Source: Candidatus Sphingomonas colombiensis (GTDB lineage Bacteria > Pseudomonadota > Alphaproteobacteria > Sphingomonadales > Sphingomonadaceae). Taken from it: a DNA stretch of 64,000 bases. The stretch's first letter is position 1; the number at the start of each line of letters is the position of its first letter. The stretch is taken from contig CP119315.1 in the NCBI GenBank assembly GCA_029202845.1, positions 1,829,001 through 1,893,000 on the forward strand, given 5' to 3'. A program made the translations under genes and the position numbers. Below are positions 8,371 to 16,129 of the stretch, piece after piece. The notes under the pieces were generated by a model that worked only from the letters and a program-made list of their open reading frames with translations, was not told where the DNA came from and did no database searches.

Positions 8371-8384
8371 CTTAGATATCGAAG
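8371..8384. promoter_or_regulatory. Candidate operator: CTTAGATATCGAAG
   Basis: A near-perfect 14-base palindrome (12 of 14 positions) in the 57-bp gap upstream of the hydrolase-kinase-enolase operon. It contains the recurrent CTTAG pentamer in an A/T-rich patch of an otherwise GC-rich region, and probably overlaps the promoter of the 8351 gene. Confidence 0.4.
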
Positions 8385-8408
8385 GTTAAAGGGGTGTGCG
8401 GGCAAGGT

Positions 8409-9182
8409 CTAGTCTGACGTATCAAAACTTACCGAGACCGGCGCGAAGCTGCCGATCCGTGCCTCGAAACGATTGCCGCGCCGGGCAGCGAGGACCGGGC
8501 CGAGCGCGCCGCTCATGATCACCTCGCCGGCTTTGAGCGGGTAACCTCGCGCGCTGGCATGGCGTGCGAGCCACGCCAGCGCATTGAGCGGGCTGCCCAT
8601 CGTCGCGCTGCCGCGTCCCTGCGATTCGATCGTGCCATCGCGGGAGAGCGTCATCTCCATCTCGGCGAGCGCGAGGCCGGTGATCGCGGTTTCGGGGCCG
8701 CCGAGCACAAAGCCCCAGCCGGATGCGTTGTCGCCGACCGTATCGACCAGCCCGATATCCCAATCGCGGATCGCGCTGTCGACGATCTCAAGCGCTGGCA
8801 CGGCATAGGCGACCGCGTCGGCGAGATTCTCGCCGTCATTCAGGTCGGATGCGAGCACCAGCGCGATCTCCGCCTCGACGCGTGGCGCCATCAGACGCGT
8901 GTCGGTGATCGTCGCGCCGCTGGTGAAGGCACGGTCGGCCCACAACCAGCCGCTGTCCGGCTCATCGACGCCGAGTTGTGTCTGCACTGCGGCCGAAGTC
9001 AGCCCGATCTTGCGACCGACCGTATAGCCCCCGGCCGCGCGACGGCGCGCGGTGTTGATATCCTGAATTGCATAGGCGTCGGCCGCGCCCAGCTCCGGGT
9101 GCGTATCGCGAAATGGTGCGATCGGCGTGCCCGAGGCGCGTGCCGCGGCGATCCGTGCAGCGATCGCCTCGTGCAGGGTCAT
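8409..9182 (-). CDS. 2-keto-4-pentenoate hydratase / FAH-family enzyme
   Basis: A 257-residue member of the fumarylacetoacetate-hydrolase/2-oxopent-4-enoate hydratase family. Diagnostic segments are YTVGRKIGLTSAAVQTQLGV, the metal-binding APRVEAEIALVL (E-x-E), ALEIVDSAI and the late AGEVIMSGALGPVL. Relatives hydrate 2-hydroxypenta-2,4-dienoate after meta-cleavage of aromatics, or decarboxylate oxalocrotonate-type acids. Its ATG overlaps the stop of the HMG-CoA-lyase-like gene by four bases (ATGA), so the two are translationally coupled. This supports a role downstream of ring or chain cleavage. Confidence 0.88.
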   Translation of the reverse strand: MTLHEAIAARIAAARASGTPIAPFRDTHPELGAADAYAIQDINTARRRAAGGYTVGRKIGLTSAAVQTQLGVDEPDSGWLWADRAFTSGATITDTRLMAPRVEAEIALVLASDLNDGENLADAVAYAVPALEIVDSAIRDWDIGLVDTVGDNASGWGFVLGGPETAITGLALAEMEMTLSRDGTIESQGRGSATMGSPLNALAWLARHASARGYPLKAGEVIMSGALGPVLAARRGNRFEARIGSFAPVSVSFDTSD

Positions 9183-10081
9183 GCGGAAACGGCCGGAAAA
9201 GCGGGGGCGCAGCGTACCTTGCCCGACAGGTCGCGTCCAACTACGCCGGTCAGCCAGTTCGCCGCGTCGATCGCCAGCGCGCGATCATAGCCGGTCGCGA
9301 TGTCGGAACGATCGAGCAAATATAGCACATCCTCGGTCGCGACATTGCCCGATGCGCCCGGCGCGAACGGGCAGCCGCCGAGCCCGCCAAGTGCGGCGTC
9401 GATCACGGTCGCCCCCGCGTTGATCGCCGCCCAGACGTTCGCGATCGCGGTGTTGCGCGTATCATGGAAATGGACCCGCACCGGGAGTGGCGCGATCGCC
9501 TCGACCACCCGAGCCACCGCTTCGCTCACCTGCCCCGGCACCGCGACGCCGATCGTGTCCGCCAGCGCGACCTCGCGCGGATTGGCGTCGGCGGCGCGCT
9601 TTGCCATCTCGACGACGTGCGCGAGCGGCACTTCGCCCTCGAACGGGCAGCCGAAAGCGGTGGCAATTGTGATCTGCGCCCCGCGTCCTGCGCCCCGCGC
9701 CAGCGCGACCGTCTCACGTGCCACCTCAAGCGACTCCGCGCTCGTCTGTCCCTGGTTGCGGATGCCGAAGCTGTCGCTGGCGATGCACACCGCGCCAAGT
9801 TCGTTGATCCGCGTCGCCAGCGCGCGTTCTGCGCCGCGCCGATTGAGCACCAGCGCGATGAAGGTCACATCGTCGCGATCCGGCAGGCCCGCCGCCACCT
9901 CGTCGGCATCCGCCATCTGTGGCACGCGGCGTGGATTGACGAAGCTGGTCACTTCCAGCCGGCGCGCACCAGCGATGATCGCGCGCTCGATCAGCTCAAG
10001 CTTCTGTGCGGTCGAAACGATGCTCGCTTCGTTCTGCAATCCGTCCCGCGGGGCGACCTCGACGATTTCGATAGCAGGCAA
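9179..10081 (-). CDS. HMG-CoA lyase family protein (acyl-CoA lyase)
   Basis: A 300-residue TIM-barrel lyase. It has EIVEVAPRDGLQNE near the start (metal/catalytic Arg-Asp), DTIGVAVPGQV, VHFHDTRNTAIAN (metal His pair) and the family signature GGLGGCPFAPGASGN, with the catalytic Cys. Relatives cleave 3-hydroxy-3-methylglutaryl-CoA to acetyl-CoA and acetoacetate; some family members act on citramalyl-CoA or other 3-hydroxyacyl-CoAs. The TTG at 10081 was chosen because AAGGAG lies six bases upstream; earlier in-frame starts add an unrelated hydrophobic head. It forms an operon with the hydratase. Together with the CoA-transferase and LeuCD-like proteins nearby it suggests CoA-dependent C-C cleavage of a branched hydroxy acid. 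Confidence 0.9.
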   Translation of the reverse strand: MPAIEIVEVAPRDGLQNEASIVSTAQKLELIERAIIAGARRLEVTSFVNPRRVPQMADADEVAAGLPDRDDVTFIALVLNRRGAERALATRINELGAVCIASDSFGIRNQGQTSAESLEVARETVALARGAGRGAQITIATAFGCPFEGEVPLAHVVEMAKRAADANPREVALADTIGVAVPGQVSEAVARVVEAIAPLPVRVHFHDTRNTAIANVWAAINAGATVIDAALGGLGGCPFAPGASGNVATEDVLYLLDRSDIATGYDRALAIDAANWLTGVVGRDLSGKVRCAPAFPAVSA

Positions 10082-10103
10082 CGATTGCTCCTTCCGAAAA
10101 AGA

Positions 10104-10122
10104 TAGTATGCTAAGTAAATCG
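10104..10122. promoter_or_regulatory. Candidate operator with CTAAG, divergent gap
   Basis: The A/T-rich stretch TAGTATGCTAAGTAAATC lies between the lyase operon (minus) and the MarR-leuD pair (plus). It holds CTAAG at 10111-10115 and the short inverted repeat TAG-TATG-CTA. Position just upstream of a marR gene is typical of MarR autoregulatory sites; the assignment is inference. Confidence 0.35.
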
Positions 10123-10192
10123 CGTTCGCAAGTCGGTCCATAGCCGCCGGCACGGCTTGCGCCGCGCGATGCAACACCGTTTAAGCGGGTTC

Positions 10193-10615
10193 ATGCGGTC
10201 GATCGAGTTGATCATTCATCTGTTCCAACGATTCTGCTGGCTCGACGAGGGGCTTCAGGCGCGGGTTCATGACAAGGGTTGGCCGGATATCAGCCGGGCG
10301 CAATCGATGGTGATGGTCAACATCGTCAGCGGTGTCAGGCGTCCGTCGGAGATCGCGCGCCGCATGGGGGTTTCGCGACAGGCGATTCACAACACGATCG
10401 CGCAGATGGTCGAAAAGGAAGTCGTCACGCTCGAGGACGATCCTGACGACGCCCGTCACAAGCGCCTGATGCTCACCCCGTTTGGGGAGCAGATGCGGGG
10501 TGATGCACAAGCCGCGATGAGCGAGCTTATCGCGCAGATCACCGCGAAGGTGGGGCAGGAACGGTTCGATATGTTGCTCGAAACGCTGGCGGCGGATTGG
10601 GGCAAGTCGGTATGA
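10193..10615 (+). CDS. MarR family transcriptional regulator
   Basis: A protein of about 140 residues with a MarR winged helix. The recognition-helix region reads PSEIARRMGVSRQAIHNTIAQMVEKEVV, followed by the wing EDDPDDARHKRLMLTPFG with the characteristic Asp-Arg. ATG at 10193 is chosen tentatively; ATG 10169 and TTG 10157 are in frame, and no ribosome-binding site is convincing for any of them. It overlaps the LeuD-like start by four bases (ATGA). It is the natural candidate regulator of the island and would probably respond to the substrate or a CoA thioester. Confidence 0.85.
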   Translation: MRSIELIIHLFQRFCWLDEGLQARVHDKGWPDISRAQSMVMVNIVSGVRRPSEIARRMGVSRQAIHNTIAQMVEKEVVTLEDDPDDARHKRLMLTPFGEQMRGDAQAAMSELIAQITAKVGQERFDMLLETLAADWGKSV

Positions 10616-11172
10616 AGCCATGGACCATGGTCACCTCCCGCGCGGCGCTGTTGCCGGATGCGGATATCGACACGGACAAAATTCTGCCCGCGCGGTTCAT
10701 GAAGGGATTGGATCGGCGCGGGCTCGGCGGCCATCTGTTCACCGACATGCGCGAGATCGATCCGCGCTTCGCGATCGATCCCGTCGCGCGGATATTGGTG
10801 GCTGGGCGCAATTTCGGCTCCGGTTCGTCGCGCGAGCATGCGGTGTGGGCGCTTGACGATCACGGCATCCGTTGCGTGATCGCGCCGAGCTTCGGTGGAA
10901 TCTTCAGCGGCAATGCCGCGACTAACGGGCTGTTGCTCGTCGCCCCCGCGCCCGATGATTACGCCGCGCTGCTCGATCAACTAGCGAGGGCGCCGGAAGC
11001 GCCCATCACGGTGAACCTGCAGGATCGAACGATCACCGTCGGCCCACTGACCATTTCCTTCGCGATCGATCCCGACCTGCGCGACGCGTTGCTTGCCGGG
11101 CTAGACGATATCGGCCGCACGCTACGCCATGCCGATGCGATCGACGCTTTTGAGGAGCGGGCGTCGACCTGA
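10612..11172 (+). CDS. LeuD-like small subunit of an aconitase-family hydratase
   Basis: A 186-residue swivel-domain protein like the small subunit of 3-isopropylmalate dehydratase. It has ADIDTDKILPARFMK at the start and the signature AGRNFGSGSSREHAVWAL. It pairs with a LeuC-like large subunit to hydrate/dehydrate a dicarboxylate. Here the gene is on the opposite strand from leuC and is translationally coupled (ATGA) to a marR gene. No other leucine-biosynthesis gene is near. This makes a catabolic dehydratase (citraconate, dimethylmaleate or similar) more likely than the leucine enzyme, but that is inference. Confidence 0.85.
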   Translation: MKPWTMVTSRAALLPDADIDTDKILPARFMKGLDRRGLGGHLFTDMREIDPRFAIDPVARILVAGRNFGSGSSREHAVWALDDHGIRCVIAPSFGGIFSGNAATNGLLLVAPAPDDYAALLDQLARAPEAPITVNLQDRTITVGPLTISFAIDPDLRDALLAGLDDIGRTLRHADAIDAFEERAST

Positions 11173-11179
11173 GTTCGAA

Positions 11180-12583
11180 CTAAAGCGCCGCCACGTCGAT
11201 GATCCGGCCAGCGATCGCGGCGGCGGCGGCCATGGCGGGGCTCATCAGATGGGTGCGGCCGCCGGCGCCCTGCCGGTTCTCGAAATTGCGGTTCGAGGTT
11301 GCCGCACAGCGTTGGCCAGGCGCGAGCCGATCCGGGTTCATGCCCACGCACATCGAACAACCCGGCTCGCGCCAGTCGAAGCCGGCGGCGGCGAAAATAT
11401 CCGCCAATCCCTCTTCTTCCGCCTGTTGCCGCACGAGGCCCGATCCGGGCACGATCATCGCGCCGACATTCGCCGCAACCTGGCGGCCGTGCACGACTTC
11501 GGCGACGGCGCGAAGGTCTTCGATCCGGCTGTTGGTGCACGATCCGATGAAGACGCGATCGATCGGCAGTCCGGCGATCGGCTGGCCCGGGGCGAGCCCC
11601 ATATAGGCCAAAGCGCGCTCCTGCGCGGCGCGATCGAGCGGGTCGGTGGTGGCGCTCGGATCGGGAATGGCCTCATCCACCGCAATCACCTGCGAAGGAT
11701 TGGTGCCCCAGGTGACCATCGCGCGCAGCCCGGCGGCCGCTACCTCGACCTCACGATCGAAGATCGCGTCGGGCGCGCTTGCGAGTGTGCGCCAATGCGT
11801 GACGTGCCGTTCCCATTCCTCGCCCTGCGAGGCGCCGGGGCGCCCGCGCAGATAGGCAAAGGTGGTTTCGTCCGGCGCGATCAGCGCTGCACGGCCGCCC
11901 ATCTCGACCCCGAGATTGCACAGTGTCATCCGGCCTTCCATCGACAGCGCGCGTACCGCCGGTCCGGCGAATTCGATCGCATGCCCCAACGCGCCATCTA
12001 CGCCGATCGCGCGCAGGATGCCGAGCGCGAGATCCTTGGCGGAAAGATGCGCGGGGAGCGCGCCGGTGATGTTCACTCGCATCGTCTTTGGTTTGCGCAG
12101 CCGAAGCGTCTGCGTCGCCAGTACATGCTCGATTTGAGTCGTGCCGATGCCGAATGCCAGCGCGCCGAACGCGCCGTGGGTGGACGTGTGGCTGTCACCG
12201 CACACGATCGTCATGCCGGGATGGGTGCGGCCCTGCTCCGGCGCCACGACATGCACGATCCCGTTGCGCGGATCGCCCATGTCGAATCGCTCGATCCCAT
12301 AGCGGATGCTGTTTTCCACCAGCCGCGCGAGCTGCGCGCGCGCTTGCGGGTCCGCGACGGCGTCGATGCCGTCCTCCTGCGCGACGGTAGGGACGTTGTG
12401 ATCGAACAGCGCCAGTGCGCGCGCCGGCTGGCGCACCGCCCGGCCATGCGCCTCAAGACCCGCGAAGGCTTGTGGTGAAGTGACTTCGTGGAGCAGGTGG
12501 AGGTCGACGTAGAGCAGGGTCTCGCCGCCATCCTCCAGGATGCGGTGGCGATCCCAGATGCGGTCGAAAAGCGTGCCGCTCAC
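11180..12583 (-). CDS. LeuC-like large subunit of an aconitase-family hydratase
   Basis: A 467-residue [4Fe-4S] aconitase-superfamily protein, about the normal LeuC length. The iron-sulfur ligands are visible: Cys in FIGSCTNSR and two in [11 protein letters not shown]. Substrate-site segments include [27 protein letters not shown] and [11 protein letters not shown]. The GTG at 12583 overlaps the CoA-transferase stop by four bases (GTGA), so it is coupled to that gene. Its end faces the end of the LeuD-like gene with 7 bp between the stops, an unusual split of the two subunits. It probably hydrates an unsaturated dicarboxylate whose product goes to the CoA-transferase. Confidence 0.88.
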   Translation of the reverse strand: MSGTLFDRIWDRHRILEDGGETLLYVDLHLLHEVTSPQAFAGLEAHGRAVRQPARALALFDHNVPTVAQEDGIDAVADPQARAQLARLVENSIRYGIERFDMGDPRNGIVHVVAPEQGRTHPGMTIVCGDSHTSTHGAFGALAFGIGTTQIEHVLATQTLRLRKPKTMRVNITGALPAHLSAKDLALGILRAIGVDGALGHAIEFAGPAVRALSMEGRMTLCNLGVEMGGRAALIAPDETTFAYLRGRPGASQGEEWERHVTHWRTLASAPDAIFDREVEVAAAGLRAMVTWGTNPSQVIAVDEAIPDPSATTDPLDRAAQERALAYMGLAPGQPIAGLPIDRVFIGSCTNSRIEDLRAVAEVVHGRQVAANVGAMIVPGSGLVRQQAEEEGLADIFAAAGFDWREPGCSMCVGMNPDRLAPGQRCAATSNRNFENRQGAGGRTHLMSPAMAAAAAIAGRIIDVAAL

Positions 12584-13758
12584 ACGATGCCGCGCTGCTT
12601 GAGATCCGCCAGTGTTGCCGCGTCGTAACCGACCTCGCCGAGCAGAGCATCGGTATCGGCGCCCACCGCAACCGGCGCGGCCGCGCGTATGCCGCCGGGG
12701 GTGCGGGAGAGGCGAGGGAAGACGCCCTGCATCGGCAGCGTGCCGTGGTTTTCGGTCTCGACCGAGACGATCGCCTCACGCGCCGAAAAGTGCGGGTCGG
12801 CCAGCATGTCGCGCGCGGCGAACATCCGGCCAGCCGGGACCGCATAGTCCTCCATCAATTGCTCGACCGCCGCGACGGTCTGCCCGCGCGTCCACTCGGC
12901 GATCATCTCGTCGAGCAGATCCTGGTTCAACCCGCGCGCATTATGCGTCGCGAAGCGCGGATCGTCACCGAGTTCGGGCTGGCCCATGGCGGTCGCCAGC
13001 CGGCGGAAGATCGCATCCTGATTGCCCGCAATCAGCAATTCGCCATCGCTGCACGGATAGACGTTCGACGGGGCGATGCCCTTCAGGATCGAGCCGGAGC
13101 GCGCGCGGACGTGGCCGGCGGCGGCATATTCGGGAACCAGCCCCTCCATCACCTGCAGCACCGATTCGAACAGGCTGACGTCGATGACTTGTCCGCGCCC
13201 GCTCTTCTCGCGTTCGTGCAGCGCGGCGAGCGCGCCAAGGCAGCCATAGGTGCCCGCGAGGCTATCGCCGATCGATACGCCGAGGCGCGACGGCGGGCGG
13301 TCGGCCGTGCCCACCAGCGCGCGCCAACCGCCCATCGCTTCGCCGATCCCGCCGAAGCCGGCGCGGGTGGAATAGGGGCCGGTCTGCCCGTAACCGGAGA
13401 CGCGCACCACGATCAGCCGGGGATTGGCCTCACACAAATCGGCCGGCGCTAGATTCCACTTTTCCAGCGTGCCGGGGCGGAAATTCTCGATCAGCACATC
13501 GGCGGTGGCGATCAGCCGCCGCGCGATCTCCTGCCCCTCCGAGGTGCGCAGGTCGGCGGCGACCGAGCGCTTGTTGCGCGCGATCACCTCCCACCACACC
13601 GGCGGATCGCCCGCGCCCCATTGACGCATCGGATCGCCCACCTTGGGCGGCTCGATCTTGATCACGTTCGCGCCGAGATCGCCGAACAACTGGGCGCAGA
13701 ACGGCCCGGCGATCAACTGTCCCAGCTCGACGACGCGAATGTCCGAAAGTGGCCCCAC
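12580..13758 (-). CDS. Family III CoA-transferase (CaiB/BaiF)
   Basis: A 392-residue formyl-CoA transferase-type protein. It has [20 protein letters not shown] at the start, the catalytic Asp in [13 protein letters not shown] (about residue 170), SGYGQTGPY, and the late [16 protein letters not shown]. Such enzymes move CoA from succinyl-CoA or another thioester to a carboxylic acid. The GTG at 13758 is preceded by GGGGA; a TTG at 13773 is in frame but would overlap the operator-like repeat. It is the first gene of a two-gene operon with the LeuC-like gene and would supply the CoA thioester for the HMG-CoA-lyase-like enzyme. Confidence 0.9.
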   Translation of the reverse strand: MGPLSDIRVVELGQLIAGPFCAQLFGDLGANVIKIEPPKVGDPMRQWGAGDPPVWWEVIARNKRSVAADLRTSEGQEIARRLIATADVLIENFRPGTLEKWNLAPADLCEANPRLIVVRVSGYGQTGPYSTRAGFGGIGEAMGGWRALVGTADRPPSRLGVSIGDSLAGTYGCLGALAALHEREKSGRGQVIDVSLFESVLQVMEGLVPEYAAAGHVRARSGSILKGIAPSNVYPCSDGELLIAGNQDAIFRRLATAMGQPELGDDPRFATHNARGLNQDLLDEMIAEWTRGQTVAAVEQLMEDYAVPAGRMFAARDMLADPHFSAREAIVSVETENHGTLPMQGVFPRLSRTPGGIRAAAPVAVGADTDALLGEVGYDAATLADLKQRGIV

Positions 13759-13775
13759 AACGATCCCCAACAAAA

Positions 13776-13789
13776 CTTAGATTGCTAAG
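13776..13789. promoter_or_regulatory. Candidate operator: CTTAG-ATTG-CTAAG
   Basis: A perfect inverted repeat of CTTAG (13776-13780) and CTAAG (13785-13789) with a four-base spacer. It lies directly upstream of the CoA-transferase start and is followed by the A/T-rich GTATATTC. It is the cleanest copy of the element shared by the island's promoter gaps. Confidence 0.5.
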
Positions 13790-13826
13790 GTATATTCGAC
13801 CGACGGCTAGCGCAACCCTGTCCGGA

Positions 13827-14405
13827 TTATTGACGAAGGCGGCCGGCGACCTCCAGGACGCGCCCGATCAGGCCATCGAGGATCATGTTCGGCAGCGGCT
13901 CGGCCAGAGCCCCTTCGCTGGTGAAGGCGCGATCGGCGAACGGCACCGCGAGTTGTTCCGGCACGACGACCATCTGCACCGTGCCCAGAATCTGACGCAG
14001 ATGGGCGAGCGCGCGCATCCCCCCGAACGGCCCGATCGACGCCGCCATGATCCCCGCGGTCTTGCCGCGGAACGCGGAGAGCGTGACCATCGTTTCGCCT
14101 TCGCTGGGGCGCGATGCCCAATCGATCGCGTTCTTGAGCAGGGTGGAGATCGAGCCATTATGCTCGGGCGTCGCGATCAGCACGGCATCGCACGCCGACA
14201 GCAATGCCTTCAGCCGTCGCGCGTCCGGCGGGCAATCTTGAAGTTCGAGGTCTTGCGAATAGACCGGCAGGTTGAAGGTGGAGAGGTCGATCACCTCGGC
14301 CTCGCCACCTGCCGCCCGGATGCGCGCCGTGGCCAGCGCCGCAAGCGCGCTGTTGTGCGATCCATTGCGCACGCTTCCTGAAATCACGGCTACCCGAACC
14401 GACAT
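13827..14405 (-). CDS. NADPH-dependent FMN reductase (flavodoxin fold)
   Basis: A 192-residue flavodoxin-like reductase. It has VISGSVRNGSHNSALA (flavin phosphate loop), IATPEHNGSISTLLKNAIDW (the PEYN-like motif of this family, here PEHN) and the middle segment GIMAASIGPFGGMRALAHLR. It is cytoplasmic and reduces FMN, quinones or azo compounds with NAD(P)H. AAGGAGTG precedes the ATG at 14405. It lies alone between the CoA-transferase operon and a MarR gene, with a CTTAG repeat upstream. It may supply reduced flavin to an oxygenase or remove quinones formed from the substrate. Confidence 0.88.
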   Translation of the reverse strand: MSVRVAVISGSVRNGSHNSALAALATARIRAAGGEAEVIDLSTFNLPVYSQDLELQDCPPDARRLKALLSACDAVLIATPEHNGSISTLLKNAIDWASRPSEGETMVTLSAFRGKTAGIMAASIGPFGGMRALAHLRQILGTVQMVVVPEQLAVPFADRAFTSEGALAEPLPNMILDGLIGRVLEVAGRLRQ

Positions 14406-14414
14406 CGCCCACTC

Positions 14415-14436
14415 CTTAGTAAATTAACTACCTAAG
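14415..14436. promoter_or_regulatory. Candidate operator: CTTAG-N12-CTAAG
   Basis: CTTAG (14415-14419) and CTAAG (14432-14436) flank AAATTAACTA in the gap between the FMN reductase and the second MarR gene. An inner partial palindrome TAGT-AAATTA-ACTA is also present. Just upstream of the reductase start, CTAAGGAGTG partly overlaps its ribosome-binding site. Confidence 0.45.
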
Positions 14437-14458
14437 AATGACGGCGATGGCGCTCCGG

Positions 14459-14974
14459 TCAAGCCTTTCCGTCGGGGTCGCTGTCGGGAAGGGGCGCTCC
14501 CACGCGCGTTTCCACCGTCAGATTGTCGATCACCTTGCGCAGCAGCAGGCGCAACGTCTCCACCTCCTCGTTGCTCATCCCTGCCGTCGCGGTCGCATGA
14601 ACCTCGGCGTTGAGCGGGGTGAGCTTGGCCTCCAGCGATTTGGCGAAGGGGGTGAGGTGGATGTAGATCTTGCGCCGATCGATCTTGCTCTTCTCGCGGC
14701 GAATAAGCTTCGCCGCCTCCAGCCCTTTGAGCGCGACAACGGTGGTCGGCTCGCGCATGCCGACGCGTTCGCTCAATTCGCGTTGGGTGATGCCGTCCTC
14801 GACCCACAACTGTCTGAGGAAGCGCCATTGTCCAGCGGAGATCTCGTGCTGCAACGTATGGCGTTCCAGCAATCGCGAAAAATTGCGGAACACGATCCGC
14901 GTGAGATAGCCGATGCTATTCTCGGGGTTTTTGTAATATTCTGGCGGGTGGCGGGTGATCCGCTTTTCGGTCAA
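14459..14974 (-). CDS. MarR family transcriptional regulator
   Basis: A regulator of about 171 residues. The DNA-binding core reads GITQRELSERVGMREPTTVVALKGLEAAKLI, with the wing REKSKIDRRKIYIHLTPFA holding the usual Asp-Arg. The N-terminal dimerisation helix includes YLTRIVFRNFSRLLERH. TTG at 14974 with GGAG upstream is preferred over a longer form starting at 15037. It is the second MarR protein within 4.5 kb. One may control the LeuCD/CoA-transferase genes and the other the reductase or ligase; the sequence does not say which. Confidence 0.82.
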   Translation of the reverse strand: MTEKRITRHPPEYYKNPENSIGYLTRIVFRNFSRLLERHTLQHEISAGQWRFLRQLWVEDGITQRELSERVGMREPTTVVALKGLEAAKLIRREKSKIDRRKIYIHLTPFAKSLEAKLTPLNAEVHATATAGMSNEEVETLRLLLRKVIDNLTVETRVGAPLPDSDPDGKA

Positions 14975-15063
14975 GGTGTGTACTCCGGGAAATAAGTCGT
15001 TATAGTGTAGATTAAGAGGTTCGAGCCTAACCGGCAACGTTCAATGGAACGTTTACGAAACAA

Positions 15064-16044
15064 TTACTGATTTGCGTTGTTTTGTCGATCATTGTCAACG
15101 CGATCGTATTGCGCCTGAATTTCGGCGGGCGGGTCTTCGTCGCCTTCCTCGGGCAAAGTTTTGTGCAGAGTGATCGCCCAGCGTTCGAGCCAGGTGATCC
15201 CGTCCTTTTCGGCATAATCATCCCGCGTGCGATAGGCGCGATCGCGCATTGCCTGCTCCAGCGACACCGGGCGAAGATGAGCCGCGCGCAGAAGCTTCGC
15301 GAGGTCGTCCAGCGTATCCGCGTTGAGCCGGGTGCAATGGAGCAGCATGACATGCGCGATATCGCGGCCGAACAGCACCCGCGCGCTCGCCTGTGACCAG
15401 CGGATGCGGATCGCGGTGTAAGCGAGATAAGCTTTGCGGATGCTTTGCTGCCGCGCAACGTCATGGCGGGCGATCGCATCGTCGTAGGGTTCGGCGAACT
15501 CCCAGTCCTCCGCATCGATTGTAACCGGGGCGATGCGATAGCCGTGCGTGGCGAGCCAGCCGTCGATCTGATTGCGCACCGCCGCCGGATAGCCGGTTTC
15601 CAGATAGGGATGGCGGAACCACTGAAGCTTCAGCCCGCGTTCCTCCATCATCGGCCGCGTGATCTGCTCGCCGCGCGCGATGTCCGCGATGTAGCCCTCG
15701 GCACCCAGCTTATTCGGCGAATCGTGCGAGAAAGTGTGGTTGCCGAGCAGCATCCCCGCATCGAGCCAGCGCTTGAGATTGGTGATCTGATGCTCGGGCT
15801 GGAGATCGTTGATCTTGCTTTCGTTGACGAAGCCAATCGCGGGGAAATGGTGCTGCTTGAGCTTGCGCAGCAGTGTTGCGTTCAAATCATCGACATAGGC
15901 CTGATCGGGCAGGATGGAGAGTGCCGGCAGATCATCGAAGGTCAGTGCGACCGCGCCTCCGCGTGCGGCGGCCGGCCCGGCGCAGGCAAGCGCGACGAAC
16001 GCCAGTGCCCCCGCAATATGTCGCAATCCGCCCCTTGTCGCCAA
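15064..16044 (-). CDS. Exported polysaccharide deacetylase family protein
   Basis: A protein of about 326 residues with an N-terminal signal peptide (GALAFVALACAGPAAARG). The NodB-type fold shows ALTFDDLPA (catalytic Asp pair), GNHTFSHDSP (metal His-x3-His) and WFRHPYLETG. Family members remove acetyl groups from peptidoglycan, chitin-like glycans or other N-acetylated molecules, so periplasmic action is likely. TTG at 16044 is the best start (AAAGGGGG upstream); the longer TTG at 16089 puts polar residues before the signal. The C-terminus is an acidic, Gln/Asn-rich tail. No partner gene is adjacent. Confidence 0.85.
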   Translation of the reverse strand: MATRGGLRHIAGALAFVALACAGPAAARGGAVALTFDDLPALSILPDQAYVDDLNATLLRKLKQHHFPAIGFVNESKINDLQPEHQITNLKRWLDAGMLLGNHTFSHDSPNKLGAEGYIADIARGEQITRPMMEERGLKLQWFRHPYLETGYPAAVRNQIDGWLATHGYRIAPVTIDAEDWEFAEPYDDAIARHDVARQQSIRKAYLAYTAIRIRWSQASARVLFGRDIAHVMLLHCTRLNADTLDDLAKLLRAAHLRPVSLEQAMRDRAYRTRDDYAEKDGITWLERWAITLHKTLPEEGDEDPPAEIQAQYDRVDNDRQNNANQ

Positions 16045-16129
16045 CCCAGCCCCCTTTGCCTCGCCCCAGCTTAACCCGGCATACGGCAATGCTTGCCGAC
16101 GGATACGGTTCCGTCGTCTTCAGCGTGGC

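Noticed and set aside
10612..12583. Assignment of these genes as the leucine-biosynthesis leuC/leuD
   Set aside because: Families match, but the split strands, coupling to marR and a CoA-transferase, and absence of leuA/leuB make that function doubtful; names were left out.
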